Shown here piece by piece: positions 6,902 through 13,532 of a stretch of DNA of 13,532 nt. The DNA is taken from positions 1 through 13,532 of the forward strand of contig JASLBT010000309.1 of NCBI GenBank assembly GCA_030146445.1. The letters run 5' to 3'. Each line of letters opens with the position of its first letter. Position 1 is the first letter of the stretch. Source of the stretch: Segetibacter sp. (lineage in GTDB: Bacteria > Bacteroidota > Bacteroidia > Chitinophagales > Chitinophagaceae). Both the position numbers and the translations under genes were made by a program. The notes under the pieces were generated by a model that was not told the origin of the DNA, ran no database searches, and saw only the letters and a program-made list of their open reading frames with translations.

Positions 6902-7330
6902 TTACGACTGGATATAGTCCTGCAGGTAAGTGATCATTTCGGTTTGGCTGATGATGGTTTCGGCGACCACGTCGTTCATTGAAATGATGCCCGCCAATTC
7001 CCCATTGTGCATTACGGGGAGATATCGCAGGTTGCGGGACGAAAGCACCTGCATACAATGCGGTACACTGTCTTCCAGGTGAGCGATAGGAAAATCAGAC
7101 GACATGATGTCTGCCACAGTCGTAAGGTCGGAGGACCTTCCTCTTAGTACCACCTTTCTGGAGTAGTCACGTTCGGTCATAATACCCAGAAATGTCGTGC
7201 CATCCATAACTACAACCGAACCGATGTTGCGGTCTGCCATTATTTTCAGCGCTTCAATCACGGATGTTCCCGGGGGGACCTGTAAAACGGTTTTGCCCTT
7301 TCTTGATAAGATATCAGCAACGGTTCTCAT
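6902..7330 (-). CDS. Two-CBS-domain protein
   Basis: I choose the ATG at 7330 (MRTVADILSRKGKTVLQVPPG), which gives 142 residues, the usual length of these stand-alone Bateman-module proteins. The frame is open further upstream to 7441, but that extension lacks family character. CBS domain 1 spans about residues 8-62 and ends GIMTERDYSRKVVL; CBS domain 2 spans about 75-128 and ends GIISMNDVVAETI. Such pairs bind adenine nucleotides in a cleft between domains and act as energy or ligand sensors, in the cytoplasm. No partner domain is fused and no obvious target gene adjoins it: it diverges from the M28 gene and converges with the 6004-6639 gene. A TTGG -33 and TATCTTAC -7 pair lies 11 bp or more before the chosen start and supports it. 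Confidence 0.9.
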   Translation of the reverse strand: MRTVADILSRKGKTVLQVPPGTSVIEALKIMADRNIGSVVVMDGTTFLGIMTERDYSRKVVLRGRSSDLTTVADIMSSDFPIAHLEDSVPHCMQVLSSRNLRYLPVMHNGELAGIISMNDVVAETIISQTEMITYLQDYIQS

Positions 7331-7347
7331 AACAGCTTGTTTTACAG

Positions 7348-7378
7348 GTAAGATAACCAAAAGCAGCTTTTTATCCAA
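7348..7378 (-). promoter_or_regulatory. Possible promoter of the CBS-domain gene
   Basis: On the minus strand TTGG (7378-7375) is followed after 19 bp by TATCTTAC (7355-7348), two mismatches from TAnnTTTG. The predicted start near 7341 leaves a leader of about 11 nt before the ATG at 7330. Confidence 0.3.
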
Positions 7379-7499
7379 AATCATTGTAGCAGACCGGGAA
7401 AGTTGCGACGAATTCCCTGCCGGAAATCCGTAACGAACCACGAATTCATAACATCGGCAAGTATCAGGCGACCGCTTATGAGCAGAATGAGAGCGCTTC

Positions 7500-7530
7500 T
7501 TTTACCTACTGAATGATACTGCTATCTTTA
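7500..7530 (+). promoter_or_regulatory. Promoter of the M28 peptidase gene
   Basis: TTTT (7500-7503), 19 bp, then TATCTTTA (7523-7530): each element is one mismatch from the Bacteroidota TTTG-N19-TAnnTTTG pattern. Transcription would start near 7537, giving a leader of about 20 nt. Confidence 0.5.
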
Positions 7531-7555
7531 TAAAATATCCGGTTAACCTTTCAAT

Positions 7556-8536
7556 ATGCAAAGCCTATATCACCGTCTGTGTATTTTTTTGGGCCTCGTG
7601 CTTTACGGTTTCGCGTGCCAAAGCGAAGATTTGCACGACGGGCTCCCCTACCCTGATGAAGCAAGCCAGAGAAGCGAACTGAAGTCCAGACCACCTTTTG
7701 CAACTGTGCGGCTGCTCGACAGCCTGCAGGTCATCACGGACCTGCGATATTTTTCGTCTGATACTTGCGAGGGCAGAAAGCCCGGCACCACGGGTCACCT
7801 GCTTGCAAGGGAACGGATAAAGTTGCGCTTCCGCGAATCGCTTGCGGATAGTTTCGGCAATTCACTTGATCAAACTTTTGTGGGAGCAGATGTCGATGGC
7901 ACTGCCACCGGGATTAACGTGGTGGGATGGCTAAAGGGCAGGCGCTATCCTGACTCCTTTATCGTCGTAAGTGCCCACTATGATCACCTCGGCAAATCAA
8001 CTTCCGGAACTTACTATGGTGCCGATGATAATGCAAGCGGATTGGCTTGCCTTCTTGCGCTCACAAAATATTTCCGTCAATATCCGCCTGATTACTCTGT
8101 TGTATTTGCCGCGTTTGACCGGGAGGAAGCTGGCCTGGAAGGTGCAAAGAACTTTGTTCAATCCTTTGTTGTAGCGGCAGGGCGTAAAGTGAAGATGAAC
8201 CTGAATATGGATATGATTGCACGCAGTGACAAAAACGAAATATATGCAGCTGGCGTGCGGCATTACCCTGAACTGCGATACCTGGTGGAAGAAGCAAAAA
8301 GCAGCACTAAAACAGACCTTCTAATGGGCCACGACTCAGGATCGCTTCAGAACGACTGGACCAGTCAAAGTGATCATTATGCATTTCACACGCAAAGAAT
8401 ACCTTTTTTGTATATTGGTGTCGAGGACCATCCTGATTACCACAAAACTACTGATACTTTCGGGCGGGTGAACCTATCCAGGTATATCGAAAACTGCAAC
8501 CTTGTTCTTTCAGTGCTCAGGAAGGTTCGTCCCTAA
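7556..8536 (+). CDS. M28-family zinc peptidase, probable lipoprotein or exported
   Basis: This 326-residue protein is a co-catalytic di-zinc aminopeptidase-type hydrolase of family M28. The N-terminus MQSLYHRLCIFLGLVLYGFAC is an export signal; Cys21 in GFAC could be lipidated, though the lipobox is not ideal (Gly at -3). The metal site is complete: His141 in VVSAHYDHLG, bridging Asp157 in GADDNASG, Glu190-Glu191 in DREEAGLEGA (base and ligand), Asp219 in NLNMDMIAR and His274 in SDHYAFHTQRIPFLYIG. It probably releases N-terminal amino acids from peptides in the periplasm or on the cell surface. The length fits a single-domain M28 enzyme without a PA insert. It is a single gene, divergent from the CBS-domain gene, and forms part of a set of exported peptidases in this window. 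Confidence 0.92.
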   Translation: MQSLYHRLCIFLGLVLYGFACQSEDLHDGLPYPDEASQRSELKSRPPFATVRLLDSLQVITDLRYFSSDTCEGRKPGTTGHLLARERIKLRFRESLADSFGNSLDQTFVGADVDGTATGINVVGWLKGRRYPDSFIVVSAHYDHLGKSTSGTYYGADDNASGLACLLALTKYFRQYPPDYSVVFAAFDREEAGLEGAKNFVQSFVVAAGRKVKMNLNMDMIARSDKNEIYAAGVRHYPELRYLVEEAKSSTKTDLLMGHDSGSLQNDWTSQSDHYAFHTQRIPFLYIGVEDHPDYHKTTDTFGRVNLSRYIENCNLVLSVLRKVRP

Positions 8537-8638
8537 CGGGGTAAGCAGGTAGAGAACATGGTGGCAATATAATTGCAAGGGGAATTTACAAATGGGATGC
8601 TTTGATTTCCCGTACGATAAATAGTAAAACCAATCGCC

Positions 8639-8974
8639 ATGAATGTAAGAAAAGAAGATTTTCCTGTTGTGCTGCAGGCATATGAACTTGTAAACAATAA
8701 GGAGACCTTTATTGCCGAACAGGTTGTAAATAACCAGTCGGATGTTGATAATTTTAGTGCCCGTTACACCGGCAAGCTGATAAAGGCTAAACAGTGGACG
8801 AATTCGGTAAACACTCCTGCATCTGCTAACACCGGCACAACAATCCTTCCTGAGAAAAAAAAGAAAAACAATGCTGCCGCAATAATCATCACCATCATCG
8901 TTCTTATAATAATTCTATTGGCAATAGCGTATTATACTGGTTGGCTACAACAGTATATTGATGTGCCTGAATAA
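8639..8974 (+). CDS. Small protein with a C-terminal membrane anchor, function unknown
   Basis: I do not recognise this 111-residue protein. Residues 1-70 are soluble and polar, with no signal peptide. A Lys-rich patch (KKKKNN, 73-78) precedes one strongly hydrophobic segment (about 79-99, AAAIIITIIVLIIILLAIAYY), then a short tail GWLQQYIDVPE. This gives a tail-anchored, N-in topology with positive residues on the cytoplasmic side. The start at 8639 has no Shine-Dalgarno and no clear promoter. A perfect 8-bp hairpin terminator follows 21 bp after the stop, which supports a transcribed gene. Confidence 0.65.
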   Translation: MNVRKEDFPVVLQAYELVNNKETFIAEQVVNNQSDVDNFSARYTGKLIKAKQWTNSVNTPASANTGTTILPEKKKKNNAAAIIITIIVLIIILLAIAYYTGWLQQYIDVPE

Positions 8975-8995
8975 CCGCGGTTTAATCTCGCAACC

Positions 8996-9016
8996 TGCCA
9001 TGAAACCCTCATGGCA
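8996..9016 (+). terminator. Hairpin terminator after the tail-anchored protein gene
   Basis: TGCCATGA (8996-9003) pairs perfectly with TCATGGCA (9009-9016) around AACCC. The following TTGTTGTG is only moderately T-rich, so it may be a weak terminator or an mRNA-stabilising stem. Confidence 0.5.
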
Positions 9017-9029
9017 TTGTTGTGTATTT

Positions 9030-9310
9030 ACCCCGGTAGTGCTTTCCACATGCTTGCCACGGAAAACGCACCCGGGTTCCAGAGGTTCACCGGGGCACAT
9101 AAGCCCTCACACTGCTTTGAAAAGGTGCGGCTTCGGCTAGTGCCTGGAAGGCAAGCCTCGTGAAATGTGGGATAATCAAGTTAGCTTATTTACTTTCACG
9201 GGTTTCGCCTTTAAATAGTTGTTCCAAAGAACACTAAGAACCAGCGGGTACCGTTAATAGCGGAGAGGCAGCAAAAATTTGGTACCTGGTTGAAAACCGG
9301 TTAGTTTTTT
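9030..9310 (+). ncRNA. Possible structured non-coding RNA of unknown family
   Basis: Long-range complementarity is dense. CCACAT (9050 region) pairs with ATGTGG near 9170. Just inside, GCTTGCC pairs with GGCAAGC. Within that closing stem are CCCGG/CCGGG and a hairpin GGTGCGGC-TTCG-GCTAGTGCC with a UUCG tetraloop closed by C-G, which favours the plus strand. A stem CTGGTT-GAA-AACCGG (9286-9300) followed by TTAGTTTTTT would end the transcript. It does not match what I know of tmRNA, SRP RNA, 6S RNA or common riboswitches. Boundaries are approximate and no clear promoter was found. Confidence 0.35.
9286..9310 (+). terminator. Terminator-like hairpin with T-run
   Basis: CTGGTT (9286-9291), loop GAA, AACCGG (9295-9300) with one U-G pair, then TTAGTTTTTT. 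No intact plus-strand gene ends immediately before it, which is why a non-coding transcript is suspected. Confidence 0.5.
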
Positions 9311-9355
9311 ATATATTGGTAGTGGGACGAGAATACTGGTAAAAGTGGCACGCTT

Positions 9356-9476
9356 TTGAAGTTTAGAATCGAGGTTAACAGGGATAAAAGATTGGAGGAC
9401 CTGTTAACAACTAGAAATGAAAATATTTCGCAGGCTGCCATACTAAGGCTGATTCACAAGTATCTTTACGAATAAT
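9356..9476 (+). pseudogene. Broken ribbon-helix-helix-like reading frame
   Basis: Two adjacent frames together read like a small CopG/Arc-type DNA-binding domain. KFRIEVNRDKRLEDLLTTRNE runs in the frame of 9359-9421; NISQAAILRLIHKYLYE then runs one base out of phase to a TAA at 9474-9476. The join falls on a run of five A residues (9420-9424), so one extra A explains the break. There is no in-frame ATG; TTG at 9356 is the only plausible start, just after a TAG at 9320-9322. It could be a decayed antitoxin-like gene, a sequencing error in a homopolymer, or chance. Confidence 0.35.
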
Positions 9477-9525
9477 TAAATATAAGTAGCATACAAATTG
9501 CTATTATAACAGCAATTGATTTCTT

Positions 9526-9810
9526 ATGAAAATAGAATTTATCAAAAACATTCAGTTTACCAAGCTGATAAAAGTGGATGGGCAGTTAAGGGAATTTAAT
9601 TTCAGGAAAGTCAATGCTAAAAACGAAAGTAAGTTTACCGTAGATGTTAGTGATGACAGGGGACGTAGAATCATTTTTACAATGATTAAGGACGACGGCT
9701 CCTGGAAGATCGTGTCGCCCGATGATTTGCCGCCTTCAGTAGCAAAAAATGAGCCCATACTTCACGACATCATTGAGGAGGAACTAAAAACGGGTGGAAG
9801 CGCCACTTAA
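9526..9810 (+). CDS. Small conserved-looking hypothetical protein (94 residues)
   Basis: The function is unknown. The protein has no signal peptide or membrane segment. It looks like a compact beta-rich domain: MKIEFIKNIQFTKLIKVDG, REFNFRK, ESKFTVDVSDDRGRRIIFTM and GSWKIVSPDDLPPSV could form successive strands, followed by an acidic helix HDIIEEELK. The N-terminal pattern reminds me of uncharacterised proteins common in Chitinophagaceae and relatives, but this is memory, not a search. The start at 9526 follows an AT-rich stretch. The 50-residue basic protein gene begins 68 bp after its stop on the same strand, so the two may be co-transcribed and end at the terminator at 10144-10185. Confidence 0.8.
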   Translation: MKIEFIKNIQFTKLIKVDGQLREFNFRKVNAKNESKFTVDVSDDRGRRIIFTMIKDDGSWKIVSPDDLPPSVAKNEPILHDIIEEELKTGGSAT

Positions 9811-9878
9811 CGGCAATCCGCAGAAAGTTGCCTGTCGAATATATTCCAGGCCTTTGTTAATAACTAAAACCTTTAGAA

Positions 9879-10031
9879 ATGTCTTTGCCAACCAACAACA
9901 AAAAAGGAGATAATCCGCTAAGTAAGATGCAGAAAGCTGCAACCAAAGGTTCCAAGTTTCTCAAAACGTCTGCAAAACCTGCAGGCGCCGGTAAAAAGGT
10001 AAGATCGACCGGTGCGAATCGCGGCAGCTAA
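9879..10031 (+). CDS. Very small, strongly basic protein (50 residues)
   Basis: ATG at 9879 opens a frame of 50 codons ending TAA at 10029-10031. It begins MSLPTNNKKGDNPLSKMQK and ends KKVRSTGANRGS. It has ten Lys and two Arg against one Asp, no Cys, no hydrophobic segment, and many Gly, Ser, Thr and Ala, so it is probably disordered. The composition suggests nucleic-acid or ribosome binding, but that is inference only. Reasons to believe it: codons are used like those of neighbours, and it follows the 94-residue gene on the same strand with a strong terminator downstream. I recall similar short Lys-rich proteins ending in GANRGS in related bacteria, without being able to check. Confidence 0.65.
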   Translation: MSLPTNNKKGDNPLSKMQKAATKGSKFLKTSAKPAGAGKKVRSTGANRGS

Positions 10032-10143
10032 CCCGATCGGATCTCTTGGATTGTGGTTTTGGTGTCGGGTTGAATACCGTAACGGGGACATTTGCTTCCG
10101 GGTTATGCGCGCATTCACGAGGTAAATACATTACGTAGCCTTT

Positions 10144-10185
10144 AACATGAAAAAACCCCTGTTGTTGCAGGGGTTTTTTCATGTT
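10144..10185. terminator. Strong two-way intrinsic terminator
   Basis: AACATGAAAAAACCCCTG (10144-10161) is perfectly complementary over 18 bp to CAGGGGTTTTTTCATGTT (10168-10185) with loop TTGTTG. A-runs and T-runs on both arms make it work in either direction. It ends transcripts from the two small genes on the plus strand and, on the minus strand, the S9 peptidase gene. Confidence 0.9.
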
Positions 10186-10188
10186 AGG

Positions 10189-10320
10189 TCAGGATTGAAC
10201 CAAAAAGTAAGGCGCCAGGTTGTACCATCGGGTTGTTGTCGAAAGTGTAAGCGTTTTCTTTTTGTCATAAACGTAGCTCCAACCGTGGCTGGTCTTCCAG
10301 GCTTGAAAATACCTTATTCG
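10189..10320 (-). pseudogene. Possible orphan C-terminal gene fragment downstream of the S9 peptidase gene
   Basis: Directly after the peptidase stop, in another frame on the same strand, about 43 codons read RYFQAWKTSHGWSYVYDKKK, then a Thr-rich stretch, then RWYNLAPYFLVQS and a TGA at 10191-10189, four bases before the strong terminator. The aromatic, alternating pattern resembles the end of a beta-rich protein. It has no start codon. A second frame is open over the same span, so chance is a real alternative. Confidence 0.25.
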
Positions 10321-13175
10321 TTAGACAGTCCGAGATCCCGGCCTTTCATAACCGCCGGCACCCCGCCAACTATCCAACGCGCCGGCTTTTCACCTTTTAA
10401 TAACCAGTCAAAAAACTGTTGTTCCCTGATTGAGATGTCCTTACGGTTTTTTCTCTCTACGAGGTTATGTGCCTCGCCGTTATAATTGAGCAACCAAACG
10501 GGCTTGCCCAGCCTCTTTAAACCCGTAAATAATTCTATTCCCTGGTACCAGGGCACAGCATCATCAGCATCGTTGGCCATGATTACCAGCGGGGTCTTCA
10601 CCTTTGGCAATTGAAACAAGGGTGAGTTTTGAATATAGAGTTCTGGTTTTTCCCACAAGGTTGCACCAATCCGGCTTTGTGTTTTTTCGTACTGAAACTG
10701 ACGGTTGAGCCCTGTTCCCCAGCGCATGCCACCGTAGGCACTGGTCATATTGGCAACCGGCGCTCCTGCCCATGCTGCTGCATACAGGTTCGTTCGGGTA
10801 ATCAGGTAAGCGATCTGGTATCCGCCCCAACTTTGACCTTGCAAGCCGATTTTGGTACTATCAATAAAGCCCTTTTTGATAAGGGCGCGTGTACCACTCA
10901 CAATGTGGTCGTATGCACTCTGTCCGGGGTAACCGGTTTTATACCAGATGTCGGGTACGAATACAACATAACCCCGGCTCACAAAAAAAGGAATATTCAA
11001 TCGGCTCGGTGTAGGCGCCGGAGCAATATAATTGTGTAGGGTTTGGTTACTTCGTTCGTAAAAGTAAACCAGCATCGGGTATGTCTTCTTGGGGTCGAAA
11101 TTTTCAGGCTTATACAATACCCCTTCGGTTAATTTACCGGTGTATGCTTTCCAGGTAAAGAGTTCAGAAGTGCCCCAGAGATATCCTGATTGCTGCGGAT
11201 TGCTTTTAGCTAGCAATTTTGGTTGGATCTGAGGAGTAGCCGACTGAGCACCTGTCTGAACCGTTAGGGTATACAGCGCTGTTGGCTCTTCGAAAGTTTC
11301 CCGCGAATAAACAATTACGTCGGCAGCTTTTGCTTTGATAATGTTGGCAACATTTACCGGGGCTTTGTAAATGATCTCAGGCAGGCCTTTTTTGCCCAAC
11401 GGTAATTTGGCAATACCGCCACTTTTGTCTTTTTCGTCTAACAACTCAAAATATAGGGTTTGCGAAAACCGCAGGAACTTTTCTTCGCGGTCAAGGTTTA
11501 CCACACGGTAGCGGGTTTTGCTCTTTCTCCCCACGCCACCTGTAATACAAAGCGGCTCAATCTTGTTTTCGGGATCGACCTGCCATACGTCGTAGCGATC
11601 GTTGATCAGCACCGCCCTGTCATCTTCCATCCACTTGACGATCCCATATGGATTTGGATCATCTGGTACGTCGTTCTCTTCGTCGTAAAGCGGAGTTTTA
11701 ATCTGTTTAGCAACGGGTGAAATCTTTTTTGTACTTGCATTGTAAACGAAATACTGCTTTTGCCTGTCGTCGTACATCAGGAGGTATTTTCCGGTGTAGG
11801 AGGGGTAGATGTTTCCCTTAAACTCGTTTTTAATTTCGTTTGCCCATCCGGTTGCCGGATCGATATGAAAGATCTTCTTCACGGTAAAGCCCTGCCACTG
11901 CATAGCCGCACGCAGCCCGGAATCCGATGCACCATAGAAGTGATCGCCGTCACCTTCGTTTGTTGCGTAAATGGGGTTGATCCACTCGTTTGCAAGCTGT
12001 ACAACCTGCTTTTTATCCCAATCCCACATCGCCGTAAAGCTTCTTTTTTCTTCTACCTCCCTGTTCTTCAATTGTTGTGGTTGAAGATAATCGTCTTTAT
12101 AATTCCAGATATCCAGGTCTACCTTGTCAATATCTGCTATGGTGGTATCTTTTGGCGCCATGATCGGTGCCGTACCAAACATCAGTCGTTTTCCGCTCTT
12201 GCTGAAACTCAAAGTACCGTTTTCGCTAATTGACCACCCTTTTTTGACACCGGCCGTCATCCGATCAGCGAGGTGTATGGCACTATCACTGCCAGCTTTG
12301 TAATACCATAATTTATAGAATTTTTGAAGTGCTTTGCCGGCACTGTCGCGTTCAGCAACAAAAGCCACCTGTTTGCCTTCATCGTCGAGCGTATAACCTT
12401 TTGCATCGTTGAAACCCATAGAAATCACCTTAGCATTTTGACCCGGAAGATCCATCAGGTAAACCGAAGGCTTGCTGTTCGAATCTTTCCGTGGGGCAGC
12501 GGTTTCATAAAGAATCGCCTTACCTTTTTTACTGAAGAAGTATTCGGTAACGTTTCCGATTGTCTTTTCCTCCCCCGTTTCAAGGTTTTTTAGAACCAGG
12601 TCTGAACCTTCATCTTTTTTCTTGTCGGTTGTCGCCGGCTCATCGGCATCGCGCAAATTCGTGCCCGCATGTCCATCCTTAGCTAATGATGAGGAGTCCT
12701 TCTTGTCGCGCTCAGTTGGCTTTTCATAGGAAAAAGCCATCCAACCTGACGCATTTTCCGGAATTTTAAAGGTCTTCACTCTTGGATAAAGCTTAGAAGT
12801 GTTCTCGCCGAGCTTTAAAAGTCCAAGGCTGTCTTTTGGCATTTCATCTGCTTTCTTTTTCCTGATCCGGGCCTCACGGGTTTCTTTAAACCATGGTTTG
12901 ATTTTATACACGACGTATTTGTTGTCGTCGGTTATTACTGCATTATACCCGCGGGCTATTTCCGCAACTTTCTTCCCGCTCGTTTCCTGGATGATCAACC
13001 TGCCGTCGCCTTCCTGTGGGTTGATCGCATAAACTACGTATCTGCCGTCGTTGCTAACCAGCTTTTCACCAAAACTTTCCCACTGGTCGTAAACGGAATG
13101 GTCCAGTGGCTTTTTGTTTTGCGCAACTAAGAACAGTGGAACTAACAGGAATAACAACGTAGTCGTTTTCGTCAT
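10314..13175 (-). CDS. Secreted S9 (prolyl oligopeptidase/DPP-IV-like) serine peptidase
   Basis: This is a 953-residue exported peptidase. A signal peptide (MTKTTTLLFLLVPLFLVAQ) is likely cleaved after Ala18. Residues from about 30 to 640 contain repeated WD-like blades (for example YVVYAINPQEGDG, GKQVAFVAERDSAGK, GKYLLMYDDRQKQY) and should form the beta-propeller that gates the active site. The alpha/beta-hydrolase domain follows. It starts near YKPENFDPKKTYPMLVYFYE and holds the triad: Ser782 in GLQGQSWGGY, Asp871 or Asp872 in NDADDAVPW and His903 in NGEAHNLVER. It is longer than DPP-IV-type enzymes (about 750), as many Bacteroidota homologues are; an unusual Lys/Asp-rich insert lies around residues 150-185 (ERDKKDSSSLAKDG). 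It probably removes peptides in the periplasm. It is a single gene with the strong terminator about 130 bp downstream. Confidence 0.95.
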   Translation of the reverse strand: MTKTTTLLFLLVPLFLVAQNKKPLDHSVYDQWESFGEKLVSNDGRYVVYAINPQEGDGRLIIQETSGKKVAEIARGYNAVITDDNKYVVYKIKPWFKETREARIRKKKADEMPKDSLGLLKLGENTSKLYPRVKTFKIPENASGWMAFSYEKPTERDKKDSSSLAKDGHAGTNLRDADEPATTDKKKDEGSDLVLKNLETGEEKTIGNVTEYFFSKKGKAILYETAAPRKDSNSKPSVYLMDLPGQNAKVISMGFNDAKGYTLDDEGKQVAFVAERDSAGKALQKFYKLWYYKAGSDSAIHLADRMTAGVKKGWSISENGTLSFSKSGKRLMFGTAPIMAPKDTTIADIDKVDLDIWNYKDDYLQPQQLKNREVEEKRSFTAMWDWDKKQVVQLANEWINPIYATNEGDGDHFYGASDSGLRAAMQWQGFTVKKIFHIDPATGWANEIKNEFKGNIYPSYTGKYLLMYDDRQKQYFVYNASTKKISPVAKQIKTPLYDEENDVPDDPNPYGIVKWMEDDRAVLINDRYDVWQVDPENKIEPLCITGGVGRKSKTRYRVVNLDREEKFLRFSQTLYFELLDEKDKSGGIAKLPLGKKGLPEIIYKAPVNVANIIKAKAADVIVYSRETFEEPTALYTLTVQTGAQSATPQIQPKLLAKSNPQQSGYLWGTSELFTWKAYTGKLTEGVLYKPENFDPKKTYPMLVYFYERSNQTLHNYIAPAPTPSRLNIPFFVSRGYVVFVPDIWYKTGYPGQSAYDHIVSGTRALIKKGFIDSTKIGLQGQSWGGYQIAYLITRTNLYAAAWAGAPVANMTSAYGGMRWGTGLNRQFQYEKTQSRIGATLWEKPELYIQNSPLFQLPKVKTPLVIMANDADDAVPWYQGIELFTGLKRLGKPVWLLNYNGEAHNLVERKNRKDISIREQQFFDWLLKGEKPARWIVGGVPAVMKGRDLGLSNE

Positions 13176-13492
13176 CGTGTGGTTTTTGAATTGATCACAA
13201 GTTATCGAACTAAATTAATCACCGGATCAAAAATGCGGGTAAAGGGGGTTTCTGTAGAGTGGAAATGCTCAAAACTCTCCTTAAAATGTCGGCAGTGGAC
13301 ACATTAACTTTCTTGACATGTTATCTCCATCGCTAAAGTCGAATATCGCGCTTTCATTTCGCCGATTTCGGCTCTCCCTTCGCCCGCCTACCAGTGCGAT
13401 AAACCCCGGATTTGAGCCGTTAAAGGCGGTGTCGATCTTCGATGACTTGGTGGTTAACCGAAGTTGACAGACATTGTACCAGAATAAAAATC
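13176..13492. other. Divergent spacer upstream of the S9 peptidase gene
   Basis: This 317-bp spacer separates the S9 gene from a possible gene starting at 13493. A TAATTTAG box near 13215 on the minus strand could serve the peptidase gene but has no good -33 partner. I see no RNA gene, repeat array or convincing small gene. Confidence 0.5.
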
Positions 13493-13532
13493 ATGGAACC
13501 CATAATCCGGATCTCAGCGTTGCAAAAAAGCT
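13493..13532 (+). CDS. Start of a possible ABC-transporter ATP-binding protein (cut by the window edge)
   Basis: Only 13 codons are visible: MEPIIRISALQKS. The pattern of a short strand followed by a Leu-x-Lys-Ser/Thr element is typical of the first residues of ABC ATPases (as in IRIxxLxKSY). The Walker A motif would lie beyond the window, so this is a guess from very little sequence. Confidence 0.35.
   Translation, partial: MEPIIRISALQKS

Larger units (their letters stand above)
8975..9525. other. 551-bp stretch without an intact gene
   Basis: The region holds, left to right: a hairpin terminator (8996-9016), a densely paired region (9030-9180), a second terminator-like hairpin (9286-9310) and a broken ribbon-helix-helix-like reading frame (9356-9476). 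From 9480 it is AT-rich up to the next start at 9526. No tRNA or known riboswitch motif was recognised on either strand. Confidence 0.6.

Noticed and set aside
6758..6982. Plus-strand 74-codon frame running into the CBS-domain gene
   Set aside because: Its hydrophobic stretch is incidental, it overlaps the 3' end of a well-supported gene, and it has no start signals. The short direct repeats nearby (CCTATCCGG at 6725 and 6740; CTCAAAAATT near 6770) are too short to mean much.
7331..7441. N-terminal extension of the CBS-domain protein up to 7441
   Set aside because: The extension does not look like the family, and a promoter-like pair lies between it and the internal ATG at 7330.
8958..9140. 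Plus-strand 60-codon frame starting MMCLNNRGLISQ
   Set aside because: It overlaps the end of the previous gene, covers a hairpin terminator and lies in a densely base-paired region, which is better explained as RNA structure.
9000..9180. tmRNA, SRP RNA or cobalamin riboswitch at 9000-9180
   Set aside because: None of the diagnostic sequences (tmRNA ends and tag, SRP GGAA-loop core, B12 box) were found on either strand.
10147..10485. Plus-strand 112-codon frame starting MKKPLLLQGFFHV
   Set aside because: Its start is the arm of the 10144-10185 terminator and the rest is antisense to the S9 peptidase gene.

Overview
The window looks chromosomal and comes from a member of the phylum Bacteroidota, most likely a Chitinophagaceae-like relative (inference). 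The support is: promoter-like boxes of the Bacteroidota type (TAnnTTTG, sometimes with a T-rich -33 element 19 bp upstream), almost no Shine-Dalgarno sequences before starts, several secreted Bacteroidota-style peptidases, and small conserved-looking hypothetical proteins of a kind I associate with this group. No tRNA, rRNA, insertion sequence, integrase or CRISPR array is visible. Most genes are single transcription units with mixed orientations.

Layout. 1-1459 (-): 3'-truncated pruA, proline/glutamate semialdehyde dehydrogenase. 1460-1952: intergenic with outward-facing promoters. 1953-2945 (+): an orphan class I isoprenoid-synthase-like protein. 2992-3035: two-way terminator. 3045-4143 (-): prfB (RF2) with a complete programmed +1 frameshift site. 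4144-4591: gene-free stretch holding DnaA-box-like sequences, short repeats and competing inverted repeats. 4592-5419 (+): secreted M14-carboxypeptidase-like protein. 5447-5477: shared terminator. 5485-5842 (-): RNase P RNA. 6004-6639 (+): secreted protein of unknown function. 6902-7330 (-): two-CBS-domain protein. 7556-8536 (+): M28 metallopeptidase, probably exported. 8639-8974 (+): small protein with a C-terminal membrane anchor. 8975-9525: terminator, an apparently structured RNA region ending in a second terminator-like hairpin, and a broken ribbon-helix-helix-like reading frame. 9526-9810 and 9879-10031 (+): two small proteins (94 and 50 residues), the second strongly basic. 10144-10185: very strong two-way terminator. 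10314-13175 (-): large secreted S9 prolyl-oligopeptidase-family peptidase. 13176-13492: intergenic. 13493 to the end (+): first 13 codons of a possible ABC-transporter ATPase.

How it fits together. Core functions (RF2, RNase P RNA, PruA) sit among exported hydrolases (M14-like, M28, S9) that suit a life based on extracellular or periplasmic peptide turnover; PruA would feed proline carbon into glutamate. No classical defence, secretion or mobile system was found. The least explained parts are the 4144-4591 and 8975-9525 non-coding stretches, the isoprenoid-synthase-like orphan and the small basic protein.
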